A stretch of DNA of 64,000 nucleotides from Desulfonatronum thiosulfatophilum (GCF_900104215.1 NZ_FMXO01000016.1:1-64000); one strand, 5' to 3'. Shown: positions 17,810-27,023, counted from the first letter of the stretch. Program-made: numbers and translations. Notes: generated by a model from the letters alone, not told the origin.

Positions 17810-18925
17810 CTAATCGGGGGTAGCTTCAAGTTTCCAGTATTTGACCCCAATGGAATAGATGAGCAAGGCGAGAGACAATGCCAGGACGATAATCCCGATC
17901 TCGTAGATGCTCGGAACGTAGGAGACAAATTCCGGCCTGTTTTCAATAAACGCTCCGACAGGCCTGATCTGCGCCGAAAGCAGCATTACCAGACGGCCGG
18001 CAAACATGCCCGCGAGAACAAAGATCGAGACCAGTACCCGACCGATCGTCGAATCCCGTACTGCGGGAATGAGCAACATCACCAAAGGAATGATCAATCC
18101 CAGCCATAACTCGCCCTTGTACAATGCGGTCCCGGCAATATATCGGAAGCCGTCAAAAGCCTCGTGCAGCGAGGTATAGCCGATGACGGCCCGCAGAATG
18201 AAGACGAACAACGAGACGGCCAGCATTATTGCGAAAAACCTGCTGATGTTTTGGAAAATTGGTTCCTGTTCCTTGGGCATTCCCCCGATTAGCTGAAAAT
18301 GGACCATGGAAGCCAGAAAGAGGACGGCCAGACCGCTGGTGATCGCCGAAGCCATGAAATAGAGAGCGGTAAAGTGGCCAAAAAAAGCCGGTCTGGCATC
18401 AGCCGTGCCGAATACGATGCTCAAGGCTGTGTAGGACATGAGCATCAACCCCAATGCCAGCAGTCCGGCTGTTTTGCCGCTGGCGGTATGCCACTGCCCT
18501 TTGTGGATTGTGTAGAACTTGAATGCCACAAAGGCGATGTAGATCGCGTAGAGATTGGCCATCCACCAGATCGGCGAGGCCAGATTGGGAGACAGGACTA
18601 GATGGATGGTATTCAGCAGCGTGGTCCACGGCCCAAGGTCAAGCGCCTTGCACATCACGCCCACCAGCAGCGTTGCTCCGGCGAGCAGGGCGCTGCGCTT
18701 GGCAATGGGATAATACATTTTCATGCCGAACACCGAGGGCAGAGACGACAGGAACGTCAGCCCGGCGGCCGTCAATGCAAAAAACAGATAACCGGACATC
18801 GGCAGGACCCAGAAGGTCACATCATTGGCGTTGTACACTCCCAGCCCCTGAGAAACCACCGTCAGGGCGCTGAAGAGTCCAAAGAGCAGGCCGACGCCCA
18901 GCAGACCAAACCATAACTTACTCAT
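17810..18925 (-). CDS. arrC: NrfD/PsrC-family membrane subunit of arsenate reductase
   Basis: A 371-residue polytopic protein with nine to ten hydrophobic helices (for example LFFALTAAGLTFLSSLPSVF and LALGLMLMSYTAL). It matches the NrfD/PsrC family that anchors periplasmic molybdoenzymes and takes electrons from menaquinol. It follows arrB by 15 bases with a good ribosome site, so arrA-arrB-arrC is one operon. The first known arr clusters have only arrAB; a third NrfD-like subunit occurs in several others. Assignment as ArrC is from the operon. Confidence 0.85.
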   Translation of the reverse strand: MSKLWFGLLGVGLLFGLFSALTVVSQGLGVYNANDVTFWVLPMSGYLFFALTAAGLTFLSSLPSVFGMKMYYPIAKRSALLAGATLLVGVMCKALDLGPWTTLLNTIHLVLSPNLASPIWWMANLYAIYIAFVAFKFYTIHKGQWHTASGKTAGLLALGLMLMSYTALSIVFGTADARPAFFGHFTALYFMASAITSGLAVLFLASMVHFQLIGGMPKEQEPIFQNISRFFAIMLAVSLFVFILRAVIGYTSLHEAFDGFRYIAGTALYKGELWLGLIIPLVMLLIPAVRDSTIGRVLVSIFVLAGMFAGRLVMLLSAQIRPVGAFIENRPEFVSYVPSIYEIGIIVLALSLALLIYSIGVKYWKLEATPD

Positions 18926-18940
18926 ACTTCACCTCCTGGA

Positions 18941-19696
18941 TTAGGCGAGCGCTTGTTTGACGTCGTCAGCCTGAACCATGCCCTTGCCGGGTTCATACGC
19001 GCATGGACAGAATTCCCGAATATAAAATACCTTGGGCCTGGTACCCAGCTCCGCCCGTAATTGCTCAGCCCGAAACATGCCCAGGAGCTGATTGACCTTG
19101 CTCCGAGGATCATCCAGGTCGCCGAAAATCCGCGCATTAGCCGGACAGGCTTCCACGCAGTAGGGGAGCTGGCCGTTTACCACCCGATGATGGCAGAAGG
19201 TGCATTTTTCCACCACGCCGGTGGGCCGAATCGAGGCATAAGTGGCATCCGGATCCGGGTTCTGAATCGGCCACCCCTTGGCGCCGACGCGTTGTACTGT
19301 TTCCGCGGGGGTTGAAGTACCGCCGGGAATTACCGCCGTATTATCACGCCATTCAGCATGCGGCCTGCGCCAGTTGTAGTGGATGACGCCATAAGGGCAG
19401 TTGACCATGCAGTACCGGCAACCAATGCATTTGCTGGGATCATGCATGGTAATCCCGCCCTCGGCCTTGTGCAGAGCCCTGGTCGGACAGCCCCGCACGC
19501 ATGGTGCGTTTTCGCAGTGATTGCAAAGTGTTGGACGATAATGATACCGCACAAAGGGGAAACGACCCAGGGTCTCGGTCCTCTTCCCGGACCAGCGCAC
19601 CCCCTCGGGCAGGTTGTTCTCATTCATACAGGCGATGATGCATCCTCCGCACCCCGTACACTGCTGCAAGTCTATAACCATAGCATATCGTGCCAT
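18941..19696 (-). CDS. arrB: Arsenate respiratory reductase Fe-S subunit ArrB
   Basis: A 251-residue ferredoxin-like subunit with four cysteine groups for four [4Fe-4S] clusters: CTGCGGCIIAC near the start, CNHCENAPCVRGC, CIGCRYCMVNC, and CTFCHH with CVEACPANA. It relays electrons from the membrane subunit to the ArrA Mo-site. Its start has AGGAGGTATATATA upstream. No signal peptide of its own, as usual: it is exported with ArrA via the Tat route. Neighbours on both sides (arrA 12 bp, arrC 15 bp) show one operon. Confidence 0.9.
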   Translation of the reverse strand: MARYAMVIDLQQCTGCGGCIIACMNENNLPEGVRWSGKRTETLGRFPFVRYHYRPTLCNHCENAPCVRGCPTRALHKAEGGITMHDPSKCIGCRYCMVNCPYGVIHYNWRRPHAEWRDNTAVIPGGTSTPAETVQRVGAKGWPIQNPDPDATYASIRPTGVVEKCTFCHHRVVNGQLPYCVEACPANARIFGDLDDPRSKVNQLLGMFRAEQLRAELGTRPKVFYIREFCPCAYEPGKGMVQADDVKQALA

Positions 19697-19708
19697 TATA
19701 TATACCTC

Positions 19709-22270
19709 CTAGGCCTTTTCGACTTTCAATCGGATGTGGCCGTAAAATGCCGTGGAACCGCTCAAACGGTCGTTATCGACCGGAATAATGTCGTTATTGT
19801 TTGCTCCCAAGGCCTCTTTGCCGAACACCTTGGCCGCGTAGCGTCCGTAGGCCCAGTGGCCCTGACCAAAGCACTTCGCTACTGTACCCGGCTGGGCGCC
19901 TTCCCACAGGGAGGCGGTGCAGACGATGCTGCCGACGGGCGTGGTCAGGCGGATCTTGTCTCCGGTCCTGATGCCCAGACGCTCGCCGTCAATGGGATTC
20001 AGTTTGGCTACGTCCTCATAGGACTTGTCACCGGGGTCCAGATCCTTGAGCTGCAGATACCAGGGACAATTGGAACTGCGGCCTTCCCGATTCAGGCGGG
20101 CCTTGTAATCAACGAACTTGAACGGATATTCCACCGGATCGCCCCACTCGTAGGGTTCCTCGTAATGTGGAATGAATGCCAAATCACCGCGTGCCAGATA
20201 GTTGCAGACCTCCATAACGTGATCCACGGTCGTATTGTGTTTTTCGGCGTGGCTTTCCAATGCATCTTTCAAGGTCTCGCTGTAGAACTCGAACTTGCCG
20301 GTCTTGGTGCCCATATTGCTCCAGCGAGCCCGGTAGGAATACGGATCGGAGTTCCAGACCCCGACCTCGACGAACTCCTCCCAACCGGAGAACTTGTCTC
20401 CGCCCTTGGACTGGGCCGGATCCCAGAAATGCTGCATACGGTGCTTGATGGCATACAGCTCAAATTCTTTATCGTTGGCGGGCGACTTGCCGGTTTCCGG
20501 GTCCACGATGGTCTGATAATAGCGCAACAGGTTGTCGAACCCACGTTGAGCAAGTTTTTCAGCAAGCAGCCAGGGAATCTCCGTCTCCATGCTCTTGGTG
20601 TCCCACAGCCGCTCGATGGCAGGCTGCATCAGGCTTACGGAGCGATAACCATTGCTGGAGTTGTCCAGCGTCCCCCAAGACTCGAACATGCAGTGGTTCA
20701 CCGGCAGGACAATGTCGGCATAGAAACTCATTTCCGAGGCGTGGGTAGTCAGATGGGCAAAAAAATCGATTTTGGACATGGCCTGATCCCAACGACCGGT
20801 GCCTGGGCAGGAAAAGTTGAAGTTATTGAAGTAGCCCATGGCAACTTTGATTTCGTTGGGATCCTCATTGATGATGGCGTCGGCAACGTTGTTTGTATTC
20901 ACACCGCCGCCGGACCTCCCGCTGGCCAGATTGGGCCACTCCAGACGACCACGCTGGTCGATCTTTTCCTTTTTCACGCCGACCTTTGCAATGTCGTCCA
21001 TATAGTCGTCCAGAGAAGGAAACCCCTGATACGATCGGGAGTTGTAGCGTAGAACGCCGCCGATATTGTCACAGCCGCCCGTAAGTCCATTCAGGGCGTT
21101 GGCCGCCAGGACCCCGTAGGTCCCGCGGGGTTGCATGGCCGGACCGCCGCCGACCCATGAAATGCAGTTGGGGGCAGCCGCGGCAAAACCCAAGGCGACG
21201 CGCCGGATCTGATCCGCCGGAATGCCGCACAGCGGCTCAGCCCATTCTGGACTGGCGTCCTTCAAATACAGGTTCCACCATTTTGCCAGGCCGTGGGTAT
21301 GTTCCTCCAGAAAGGTGTATTCATTAATCTCATGACCAGGTATGAACCTGTTCTCGCCGTCGAAAAAGTCACCGACAAACGGTTTGTGCCACATCCCCTC
21401 CACCAGGATGGTGTGAGCCATGGCCGAGGCCAGAGCACCGTCGTATCCCGGCTTGACCGGAAGCCATTCGTCACACTTGCTGCCCGTGCCGGAGAGTCGC
21501 GGCTCAACTGAAGCGATCCGAGCATTATCTAAAGCCCGCCCCCAGCTGTTCAGGTAAGAGGAGACGCCGCGATTGGCCACTAGAGGGTCAGCGCCCCAAA
21601 TCAGCACATAGCGGGTGTTGGGAATGTCGTACTGCATGTAGGCCCACTGCCCCTCCTGGAAGTAGCGCATCTTTTCGGCTTCCGCGCAGATGGAGCTATG
21701 GGAGATGTTGTTGGGCGAGCCAATGATCTTAGGCAGACGGTCGTACAAAAGATCCCTCAGTTCGGTGTACCGACCGCGCATGAGCATAAACTTGTGGGTT
21801 TCATCTTTCTCACGCAGCTCCATGATCCGATCCGCCAGCATGTCCAAAGCCTCGTCCCAGGAGATGGGCACGAACCCCGGGTCTTCATTTCGGCCTTTTT
21901 TCGGATTGGTTCGTTTCATGGGCGACTTGACCCGGTCTGGATCATAGACCTGCTGCAAAGCCAGATGAGCCCTTGGACAGGAGTTGATGCCGTTGGTCTT
22001 GGAGTGAGGATTGCCACGAATTTTTACGGCCCTGCCATTGATTACGTAAACCTGTTTTGAGCACCAGGATGTACAGCCTACGCAGCAGCTGCTGACCCAC
22101 TTGCCCTCGGCCAACGCGCCCTTGGCATGAGCTGTATCCGGAGCCAGGGCTCGGAGTGCGGGGCCGCCTGTAGCCAGCCCGGCGCAAGCCGCCGCAGCGC
22201 CTTTGACGAACGATCGCCGATTGATCACGCCTCCTTTGCCTTGCATTCCGTCAATGTCCAGTTCCTTCAT
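19709..22270 (-). CDS. arrA: Arsenate respiratory reductase catalytic subunit ArrA
   Basis: An 853-residue DMSO-reductase-family molybdoenzyme that reduces As(V) to As(III) as terminal acceptor. A Tat signal carries RRSFVK at residues 18-23. Cysteines 63, 66, 70 and 98 give the C-x2-C-x3-C-x27-C cluster site. Residues 165-169 are RGRYT, the motif described for ArrA in contrast to GRGWG in ArxA. HSSIC (191-195) supplies the Mo-ligand Cys and active-site His. Near the end are FIPHYEEPY and NNNDIIP, also as I recall in ArrA. AAGGAGGAGCC precedes the ATG. The choice over polysulfide or thiosulfate reductase rests on these motifs and on the arsenic genes around it. Confidence 0.92.
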   Translation of the reverse strand: MKELDIDGMQGKGGVINRRSFVKGAAAACAGLATGGPALRALAPDTAHAKGALAEGKWVSSCCVGCTSWCSKQVYVINGRAVKIRGNPHSKTNGINSCPRAHLALQQVYDPDRVKSPMKRTNPKKGRNEDPGFVPISWDEALDMLADRIMELREKDETHKFMLMRGRYTELRDLLYDRLPKIIGSPNNISHSSICAEAEKMRYFQEGQWAYMQYDIPNTRYVLIWGADPLVANRGVSSYLNSWGRALDNARIASVEPRLSGTGSKCDEWLPVKPGYDGALASAMAHTILVEGMWHKPFVGDFFDGENRFIPGHEINEYTFLEEHTHGLAKWWNLYLKDASPEWAEPLCGIPADQIRRVALGFAAAAPNCISWVGGGPAMQPRGTYGVLAANALNGLTGGCDNIGGVLRYNSRSYQGFPSLDDYMDDIAKVGVKKEKIDQRGRLEWPNLASGRSGGGVNTNNVADAIINEDPNEIKVAMGYFNNFNFSCPGTGRWDQAMSKIDFFAHLTTHASEMSFYADIVLPVNHCMFESWGTLDNSSNGYRSVSLMQPAIERLWDTKSMETEIPWLLAEKLAQRGFDNLLRYYQTIVDPETGKSPANDKEFELYAIKHRMQHFWDPAQSKGGDKFSGWEEFVEVGVWNSDPYSYRARWSNMGTKTGKFEFYSETLKDALESHAEKHNTTVDHVMEVCNYLARGDLAFIPHYEEPYEWGDPVEYPFKFVDYKARLNREGRSSNCPWYLQLKDLDPGDKSYEDVAKLNPIDGERLGIRTGDKIRLTTPVGSIVCTASLWEGAQPGTVAKCFGQGHWAYGRYAAKVFGKEALGANNNDIIPVDNDRLSGSTAFYGHIRLKVEKA

Positions 22271-22368
22271 GGCTCCTCCTTGAAGTTCATGAATTGGGAG
22301 ATTTGATATTCTTTCACCAATTTAAAATCGCGAAAGGTTAGGTCCTTAATTGAACATAATCCTAGAAT

Positions 22369-22384
22369 ATCAATTCCCGTGCCA
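22369..22384 (-). promoter_or_regulatory. Candidate sigma-54 promoter of the arr operon
   Basis: On the minus strand the bases read TGGCACGGGAATTGAT, close to the -24/-12 consensus TGGCACG-N4-TTGC, with A in place of C at the end of the -12 box. It would start transcription about 85 bases before arrA. The GC-to-GA change at -12 lowers the score. Confidence 0.35.
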
Positions 22385-22477
22385 TTAACATAAAAATACT
22401 TCAACATCTTGAAATTGTTAGTGCTTATATGGAATAAAATCATTAATTTCCCGGTTATTGCCGTTTCCCATCGCTCT

Positions 22478-22502
22478 GTCGTGTATTGAATCGAGACACG
22501 AC
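22478..22502. promoter_or_regulatory. Inverted repeat upstream of arrA, possible operator
   Basis: GTCGTGT and ACACGAC, separated by 11 bases, form a perfect 7-base inverted repeat about 210 bases upstream of arrA and 330 bases before sqr. It lies in an AT-rich 564-base region between the diverging arrA and sqr that otherwise holds no gene. It could be an activator or ArsR-type site; there is no direct evidence. Confidence 0.35.
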
Positions 22503-22834
22503 ACTCTTCGAATTATATTAATATAAAAAATTAAACCACTTAGTGTGCATCGATACTGTACACCTTGCCGTAGATGATCCAGTGCGCATCTGTCATGTAT
22601 ACTTGAACGAACCGTTTTTAAACTGATCAAGTACTTGAATAGCCGGATAAGGTGCATGGCGGTTGTCATAATGTTCCTGCAAGTCGGGCATGATAGTTGC
22701 TGTCACTAGTGTAGGTATTTTTGTTGAGAGCTCTCACCTGGGCTGACAATCAACGTGCCGATTCAAGCCGTCTGGGGACCAGTTGTCGATTCAATTCCAA
22801 GATTCACTGTCAACATTGGAAAAGAGGTGATGTC

Positions 22835-24094
22835 ATGAGGAAAATCGTCATACTCGGCGCCGGAACCGGCGGCACGATGATGGCCAATCGGCTTTGCGAG
22901 AACCTGCGCACGGAAATCGACCAGAACAAGATCAGCGTGACCATCGTGGACGAGGACAGGACCCACGTTTACCAGCCCGGATTGCTCTTCATTCCCTTCA
23001 GCATGTACCGGTCCCGTGAGGACGTGCTTAAGCCCCGGGACGTCTTTCTGCCCTCGGAGGCGAAGTTCATCGTTTCCAAGATCGAAAAGGTGGATCCGGA
23101 CGCGAAGAAGGTCGTCATGAAAAAAGGGACCATTGACTACGACCTTTTGATCATCGCCAGCGGATCGCGTTGCGATCCGACGGAAAACGAAGGACTGCTC
23201 GGGCCGAACTGGCAGAAGTCCATCTTCGACTTCTACACCCTGGATGGCGCCCTGAAGCTGCAGCAGGCCATGCGCTCCTTCAGGGGTGGCAGGATCGTGC
23301 TCAACGTGGCCGAGATGCCCGTCAAGTGCCCGGTTGCGCCCCCGGAATTCGTGATGCTCGCTGACTGGTACTTCCATGAGCGGGGACTGCGGGACAAGGT
23401 GGAAATCGTCTTCGCCACGCCGCTCAGCGGGCCATTCACCAAGCCTTTGGCCTCCCAGACCCTGAAGTACGTCTGTGAGGAAAAAAACATCAAGATCGTG
23501 CCGGATTTCGCCCTGAGCCATGTGGACAACGAGAACAAACGCATCGTTTCCCACGACAAGCGAGAGGAAGAATTCGACCTCCTGGTCTCCATCCCGACCA
23601 TGAAGGGCGCGCAGTTCATCATCGACTCGGATATGGGCGACCCCCTGGGCTGGGTGCCCACGGACAACCACACCCTGCAAAGCAAGAATTTCAAGGACAT
23701 CTTCGTCATCGGCGACGCCACCAACGTACCCACCTCCAAGGCCGGCTCCGTGGCGCACTTTGAAAGCGAAATCCTGATCGAGAACATTCTGCGCCATCTG
23801 GACGGCCTGGAGCCGCTGCCCAAGTACGACGGCCATTCCAACTGCTTCATCGAGTCCGGATTCGGCAAGGCCCTGCTCATCGACTTCAATTACACCCAGG
23901 AACCGCTGCCCGGAAAGTTTCCCCTGCCCGGGGCCGGGCCCTTCACCCTGCTCAAGGAAACCAAGATGAACCACTACGGCAAGATGATGTTTCGCTGGGC
24001 CTACTGGCATCTCCTGCTCAAGGGCAAGGATCTTCCGGTTTCCCCGTTCATGACCATGGCCGGCAAGGAAATGCCCAGCCCGGTCACGGCATAG
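22835..24094 (+). CDS. sqr: Sulfide:quinone oxidoreductase-like flavoprotein
   Basis: A 419-residue FAD protein. It begins RKIVILGAGTGGTMMANRL (dinucleotide-binding fold), has ASGSRCDP, then MPVKCPVAPPE (the family's conserved Cys-Pro segment), and FVIGDATNVPTSKAGSVAHF (FAD ATG motif). SQR oxidises sulfide to polysulfide or sulfur and gives electrons to the quinone pool at the membrane face. The ATG at 22835 is right because GAGGTG stands just upstream and the fold begins there. DUF1641 follows at 10 bp, a frequent SQR companion. The C-terminal region has an amphipathic helix. SQR is distinguished from FCSD by its form; the type is not resolved. Confidence 0.85.
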   Translation: MRKIVILGAGTGGTMMANRLCENLRTEIDQNKISVTIVDEDRTHVYQPGLLFIPFSMYRSREDVLKPRDVFLPSEAKFIVSKIEKVDPDAKKVVMKKGTIDYDLLIIASGSRCDPTENEGLLGPNWQKSIFDFYTLDGALKLQQAMRSFRGGRIVLNVAEMPVKCPVAPPEFVMLADWYFHERGLRDKVEIVFATPLSGPFTKPLASQTLKYVCEEKNIKIVPDFALSHVDNENKRIVSHDKREEEFDLLVSIPTMKGAQFIIDSDMGDPLGWVPTDNHTLQSKNFKDIFVIGDATNVPTSKAGSVAHFESEILIENILRHLDGLEPLPKYDGHSNCFIESGFGKALLIDFNYTQEPLPGKFPLPGAGPFTLLKETKMNHYGKMMFRWAYWHLLLKGKDLPVSPFMTMAGKEMPSPVTA

Positions 24095-24104
24095 GAGGTG
24101 GACC

Positions 24105-24716
24105 ATGAGTCTGGAACAACATGTGGAAACGTTGAATTCCCTGGAACGCAAGATGGATGAAATCTCCACCATGGCCAGGGAGATGATGCGGCGCAATGAA
24201 ATGGCCCAGGATTTGGCCAAGGATTTGAACATCGTCGGCAACGCCGCCATGTTCTCTCTTCAGGAGGAACTGGAACTGGAGAACGTCCAGGTGGACGGAC
24301 GGGAACTGCGGCAGATGCTGATCCTGTTTCTGAAGAACATTCACAACATCAACTATGCCATGCGTCAGTTGGAAGCCGTGGCCGAGCTGGGCAAGGAATC
24401 CTACGACACCATCCGCGGCCTGCTGCTGGACTATATCGAACGGGCCACGGAGTGGGAGAAGAAAGGGTATTTCCAGTCCGCCGCCAAGTCCGTGGACATC
24501 ATGGCCAGGATGCACGAGAGCATGCCCCGGGACACCCTGGACAGGCTGGAGCGATCAGCTCCGGAAATCATCGGCCTGCTCGCGGATCTTGCGGACCCGG
24601 AAACCATCAAGCAGACCCGGCAGATGCTCCGGATGCAGAAATATCTCGTGCCGGCCCTGGTGACGGCCTGGGTTGTGCCGGTGGGGCTGTTGGTGCTGAT
24701 TCTGCTGAGAACTTGA
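24105..24716 (+). CDS. DUF1641 protein, SQR partner
   Basis: A 203-residue protein: long helices, with a core NINYAMRQLEAVAELGKE and a C-terminal membrane helix (LVPALVTAWVVPVGLLVLILL). This is DUF1641, found next to SQR-type flavoproteins and formate dehydrogenase-like genes in many anaerobes. The gap to sqr is 10 bases with GGAGGTGGACC. It may anchor the flavoprotein at the membrane or help quinone contact; this is not shown. Confidence 0.75.
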   Translation: MSLEQHVETLNSLERKMDEISTMAREMMRRNEMAQDLAKDLNIVGNAAMFSLQEELELENVQVDGRELRQMLILFLKNIHNINYAMRQLEAVAELGKESYDTIRGLLLDYIERATEWEKKGYFQSAAKSVDIMARMHESMPRDTLDRLERSAPEIIGLLADLADPETIKQTRQMLRMQKYLVPALVTAWVVPVGLLVLILLRT

Positions 24717-24760
24717 GTGGGGCCGTCATGCCAAGGCTTGGGGTGGAAGAAAAAAAACCT

Positions 24761-24999
24761 TGAATGTGAACCGCCCGCTTCGCTCAAGGCACGGAAAACG
24801 CCAAGAAGGAATTTTGGTTTCCGCTGGAAAGATGCGGAAGCCAAAAGACTCACCGCCTATCGGCGATATTGATTCCACCCGAAAGGGTGGGGCAATGTTT
24901 TTGGAAAGCAGCTTTTTCCCTGCTTTCCAAAATCTTTACCTTGGCGGTCTTGGCGTCCTGAGCGAAGCGAGTGGTTCCCTTTCTCTGGTTCACATTCAC
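24761..24999. repeat. Repeat family 2 element, copy 1
   Basis: The 331-base gap between DUF1641 and the CCG gene is filled by a unit with inverted ends. TGAATGTGAACCGCC..CTTCGCTCA at the left meets the complement of CGAAGCGAGTGGTTC..CACATTCA at the right. Inside are further small palindromes (GGTTTCCGC..GCGGAAGCC, TTTTGGAAAGCAG..CTGCTTTCCAAAA). Related units flank arsC-nagZ. No gene is seen in it; folded RNA or a non-autonomous mobile unit are both possible. Confidence 0.65.
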
Positions 25000-25047
25000 A
25001 AATGAATCCGGTGACCATATCGGTTGCTCAATCCCTAAGCGGCGTAC

Positions 25048-26442
25048 TCACTCGGCAAGCGTTTCCCGCAGCACTTCAATGGGATGCTGAATCGGGATGT
25101 CGTCCATGTGCTGGAACTGGAGGCGGCAGCTCAGGCATTCGGTGAGGATGGCTTCCGGCTCATGAGCCCGGATTCTGGCCATGAGCGGTGCGCCCAGATC
25201 CAGGCTGGGCTGGTGAAACTGCTTCTTGTAGCCCATGATCCCGGCCATGCCGCAGCAGTGCAGCGTTCCCGTCAGCGGAGTCACGGAAAGTTCGGGAACC
25301 TGTTGCAACAGATTAAGAAAGGGGTAGCCGATCTTTTGTTCCCGGAGATGGCAGGGCGGGTAGTAGACCGCCCGGCGCGGAACGGCGCGCGCCGTTTCCG
25401 GGAATCGGCCCTCGCCGGCCAACCTCGCCAGATACTCACCGAGGTCAAAGGCATGCTCACCAACGGCGATGCGTTGGAGCGGGTCAAGACCGGAAAACAA
25501 TCCCTTGTCCTGAAGGATCGGCCCGTAGGTGGCCCGGTGCAGGACGACCATGTCCCCTTGCCGTGGCCCGGTAATGCCCATGCCCGCGGGAATGAGCAGC
25601 CGGTTCGCGTCCGCCCCGGCCTGCTGCTGATACGCCTGTGAATAATAGGCCCCTTCCCGCAGGAGATGCTTGAAAAAATACCCGCACGTCGGGCAGGAGC
25701 AGACCACGTCGAACCCGGCGGCCACATGCTCCGCCATCCATTGCAGGTTGCGAGAGACCAGCTTCAGGGCCATGGGCTGATCCCCCTCCAGAAGAGGGGG
25801 CATGCCACAGCATTCGCCCTCCGGTTCGCCCACGGCCGCAACCACCTCCACTCCGAAGGCCTCCAAAACCTCCACCGCGGCTCGGGCCACTTCCGGGAAT
25901 AGATAGCGAGCCGTGCATCCCGGGTAGTAGATCGCCTTGCGGGCATCCGGAGCGGCCTTGTTTTTCCGGCTGGCTGAACGCGTGTCTAACCAGCGGTCGA
26001 AGTTTTCCCGGGGTACGGCCGGCATTCTTCGATCCGGATGCATCCCAAGAGTCCGCTTGATCAGTGACGAGGTCACCGGATTGGCCATCATCAGGTTGCC
26101 GAGGCGCGGAAACGCGCCGCACAGTTTGCCGATCCGCCCCACGTCCTGCAGGGCCCGCACGCTGAAGGGCAGTCCGTCCCGCTCGGCATAGGCAGCCTTG
26201 GCGGCCATGATCTCGCTTCGGATCTTGGGACAGGGACACAGCCCGCACAGGTTGCACAAATCGCACAGCTGGCGCAGCTCTTCCTCGCTCGCCTCCCCGC
26301 CTCCCTCCCGCTTGCGGTCATGCAGGCGGAACAGCTCCGGCAGAAACAGGCAGGCCTCCTCGATATAATACCGACAATCCTCACACGACCCGCAGGCCGC
26401 GACCACATTCCGGATCAGTTTTTCAGGCACATCGGATTTCAT
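25048..26442 (-). CDS. CCG-domain Fe-S oxidoreductase (GlpC/HdrB-like)
   Basis: A 464-residue cytoplasmic protein. The N-terminal part has cysteines in the CDLCNLCGLCPCPK cluster motif. Two CCG domains follow: YYPGCTARYLFPE with ECCGMP, and YYPPCHLREQKIG with HCCGMAGIMG. These cysteine sets bind the non-cubane or [4Fe-4S] clusters of heterodisulfide-reductase and glycerol-3-phosphate-dehydrogenase-type subunits. There is no signal peptide. It stands alone, opposite in direction to the SQR operon. It probably transfers electrons from a dehydrogenase to quinone or thiols; the partner is unknown. The CCG family is certain, the role is not. Confidence 0.82.
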   Translation of the reverse strand: MKSDVPEKLIRNVVAACGSCEDCRYYIEEACLFLPELFRLHDRKREGGGEASEEELRQLCDLCNLCGLCPCPKIRSEIMAAKAAYAERDGLPFSVRALQDVGRIGKLCGAFPRLGNLMMANPVTSSLIKRTLGMHPDRRMPAVPRENFDRWLDTRSASRKNKAAPDARKAIYYPGCTARYLFPEVARAAVEVLEAFGVEVVAAVGEPEGECCGMPPLLEGDQPMALKLVSRNLQWMAEHVAAGFDVVCSCPTCGYFFKHLLREGAYYSQAYQQQAGADANRLLIPAGMGITGPRQGDMVVLHRATYGPILQDKGLFSGLDPLQRIAVGEHAFDLGEYLARLAGEGRFPETARAVPRRAVYYPPCHLREQKIGYPFLNLLQQVPELSVTPLTGTLHCCGMAGIMGYKKQFHQPSLDLGAPLMARIRAHEPEAILTECLSCRLQFQHMDDIPIQHPIEVLRETLAE

Positions 26443-26783
26443 GGCAACAAATCTCCAACGATCTTGACTTTTTCATCTGATGCCGACACGCCGCATCATC
26501 CATCAACAAGTCCCAGATCGTCACGAAGCAAAAGTTCTAAGTTAACTAAATATTTTAATGTAATTGCGCAAATACTCCGGGCAGTGCCTGGTACCGGCTT
26601 CCGCTGGCAGGACGTCTAGCATACAAAGGCCCAGCCTGGACAGCTCCAGTCTTTCACAGCGTGCAGCTGTTCACATCCATGGTGCAAGCGATCTAACGGA
26701 TCACCTTGATTTCAATCTCTTGACACCTAAACCCCCGCCGGCCTATGCACAAACATATGCTGGGCTCAGCAGAAGGAGTATGC
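26443..26783. other. Intergenic region before vapBC
   Basis: About 340 bases between the start of the CCG gene (minus) and vapB (plus). No gene, repeat or clear terminator seen; two promoters facing away from each other should be here. Confidence 0.4.
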
Positions 26784-27023
26784 ATGGAATCAGAGCGTCA
26801 TGTTCGTTTTTTTCGCAATGGCCGGAACCAGGCCATTCGTATCCCCAGAGAGTTTGAACTGGATGCGGATACGGCTATCATTCGCCGTGAGGATGATCGT
26901 CTGGTGATCGAACCGGTAAAGAGAAAAGGCTTGTTGGCTACGCTGGCCACATTGTCCGATATTGAAGAGGATTTCCCGGATACTGATTCCGGAACTCCAC
27001 CCTTGGATGATGTAAACTTATGA
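26784..27023 (+). CDS. vapB: VapB-type antitoxin (AbrB/MazE fold)
   Basis: A 79-residue DNA-binding antitoxin with the AbrB swapped-hairpin signature: FFRNGRNQAIRIPREFEL (residues 9-26). It neutralises the VapC ribonuclease encoded next. The start at 26784 is supported by AAGGAGTATGC immediately upstream; a longer upstream frame lacks this. Its stop overlaps vapC as ATGA. Such antitoxins bind their own promoter. Confidence 0.9.
   Translation: MESERHVRFFRNGRNQAIRIPREFELDADTAIIRREDDRLVIEPVKRKGLLATLATLSDIEEDFPDTDSGTPPLDDVNL

Noticed and set aside
19358..21052. 564-residue open frame opposite arrA
   Set aside because: It is the antisense shadow of the strongly supported arrA gene; its residue composition has no domain sense and there is no ribosome site.
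19709..22270. Reading arrA as polysulfide, thiosulfate or arsenite (Arx) oxidoreductase
   Set aside because: RGRYT at 165-169 instead of the GRGWG type of ArxA, the HSSIC segment, and arsenic resistance genes around it favour ArrA; biochemistry would be final.
22763..24250. 495-residue frame opposite sqr and DUF1641
   Set aside because: Antisense shadow of two clear genes; low-complexity His/Gly/Gln-rich content typical of reversed GC-rich frames.
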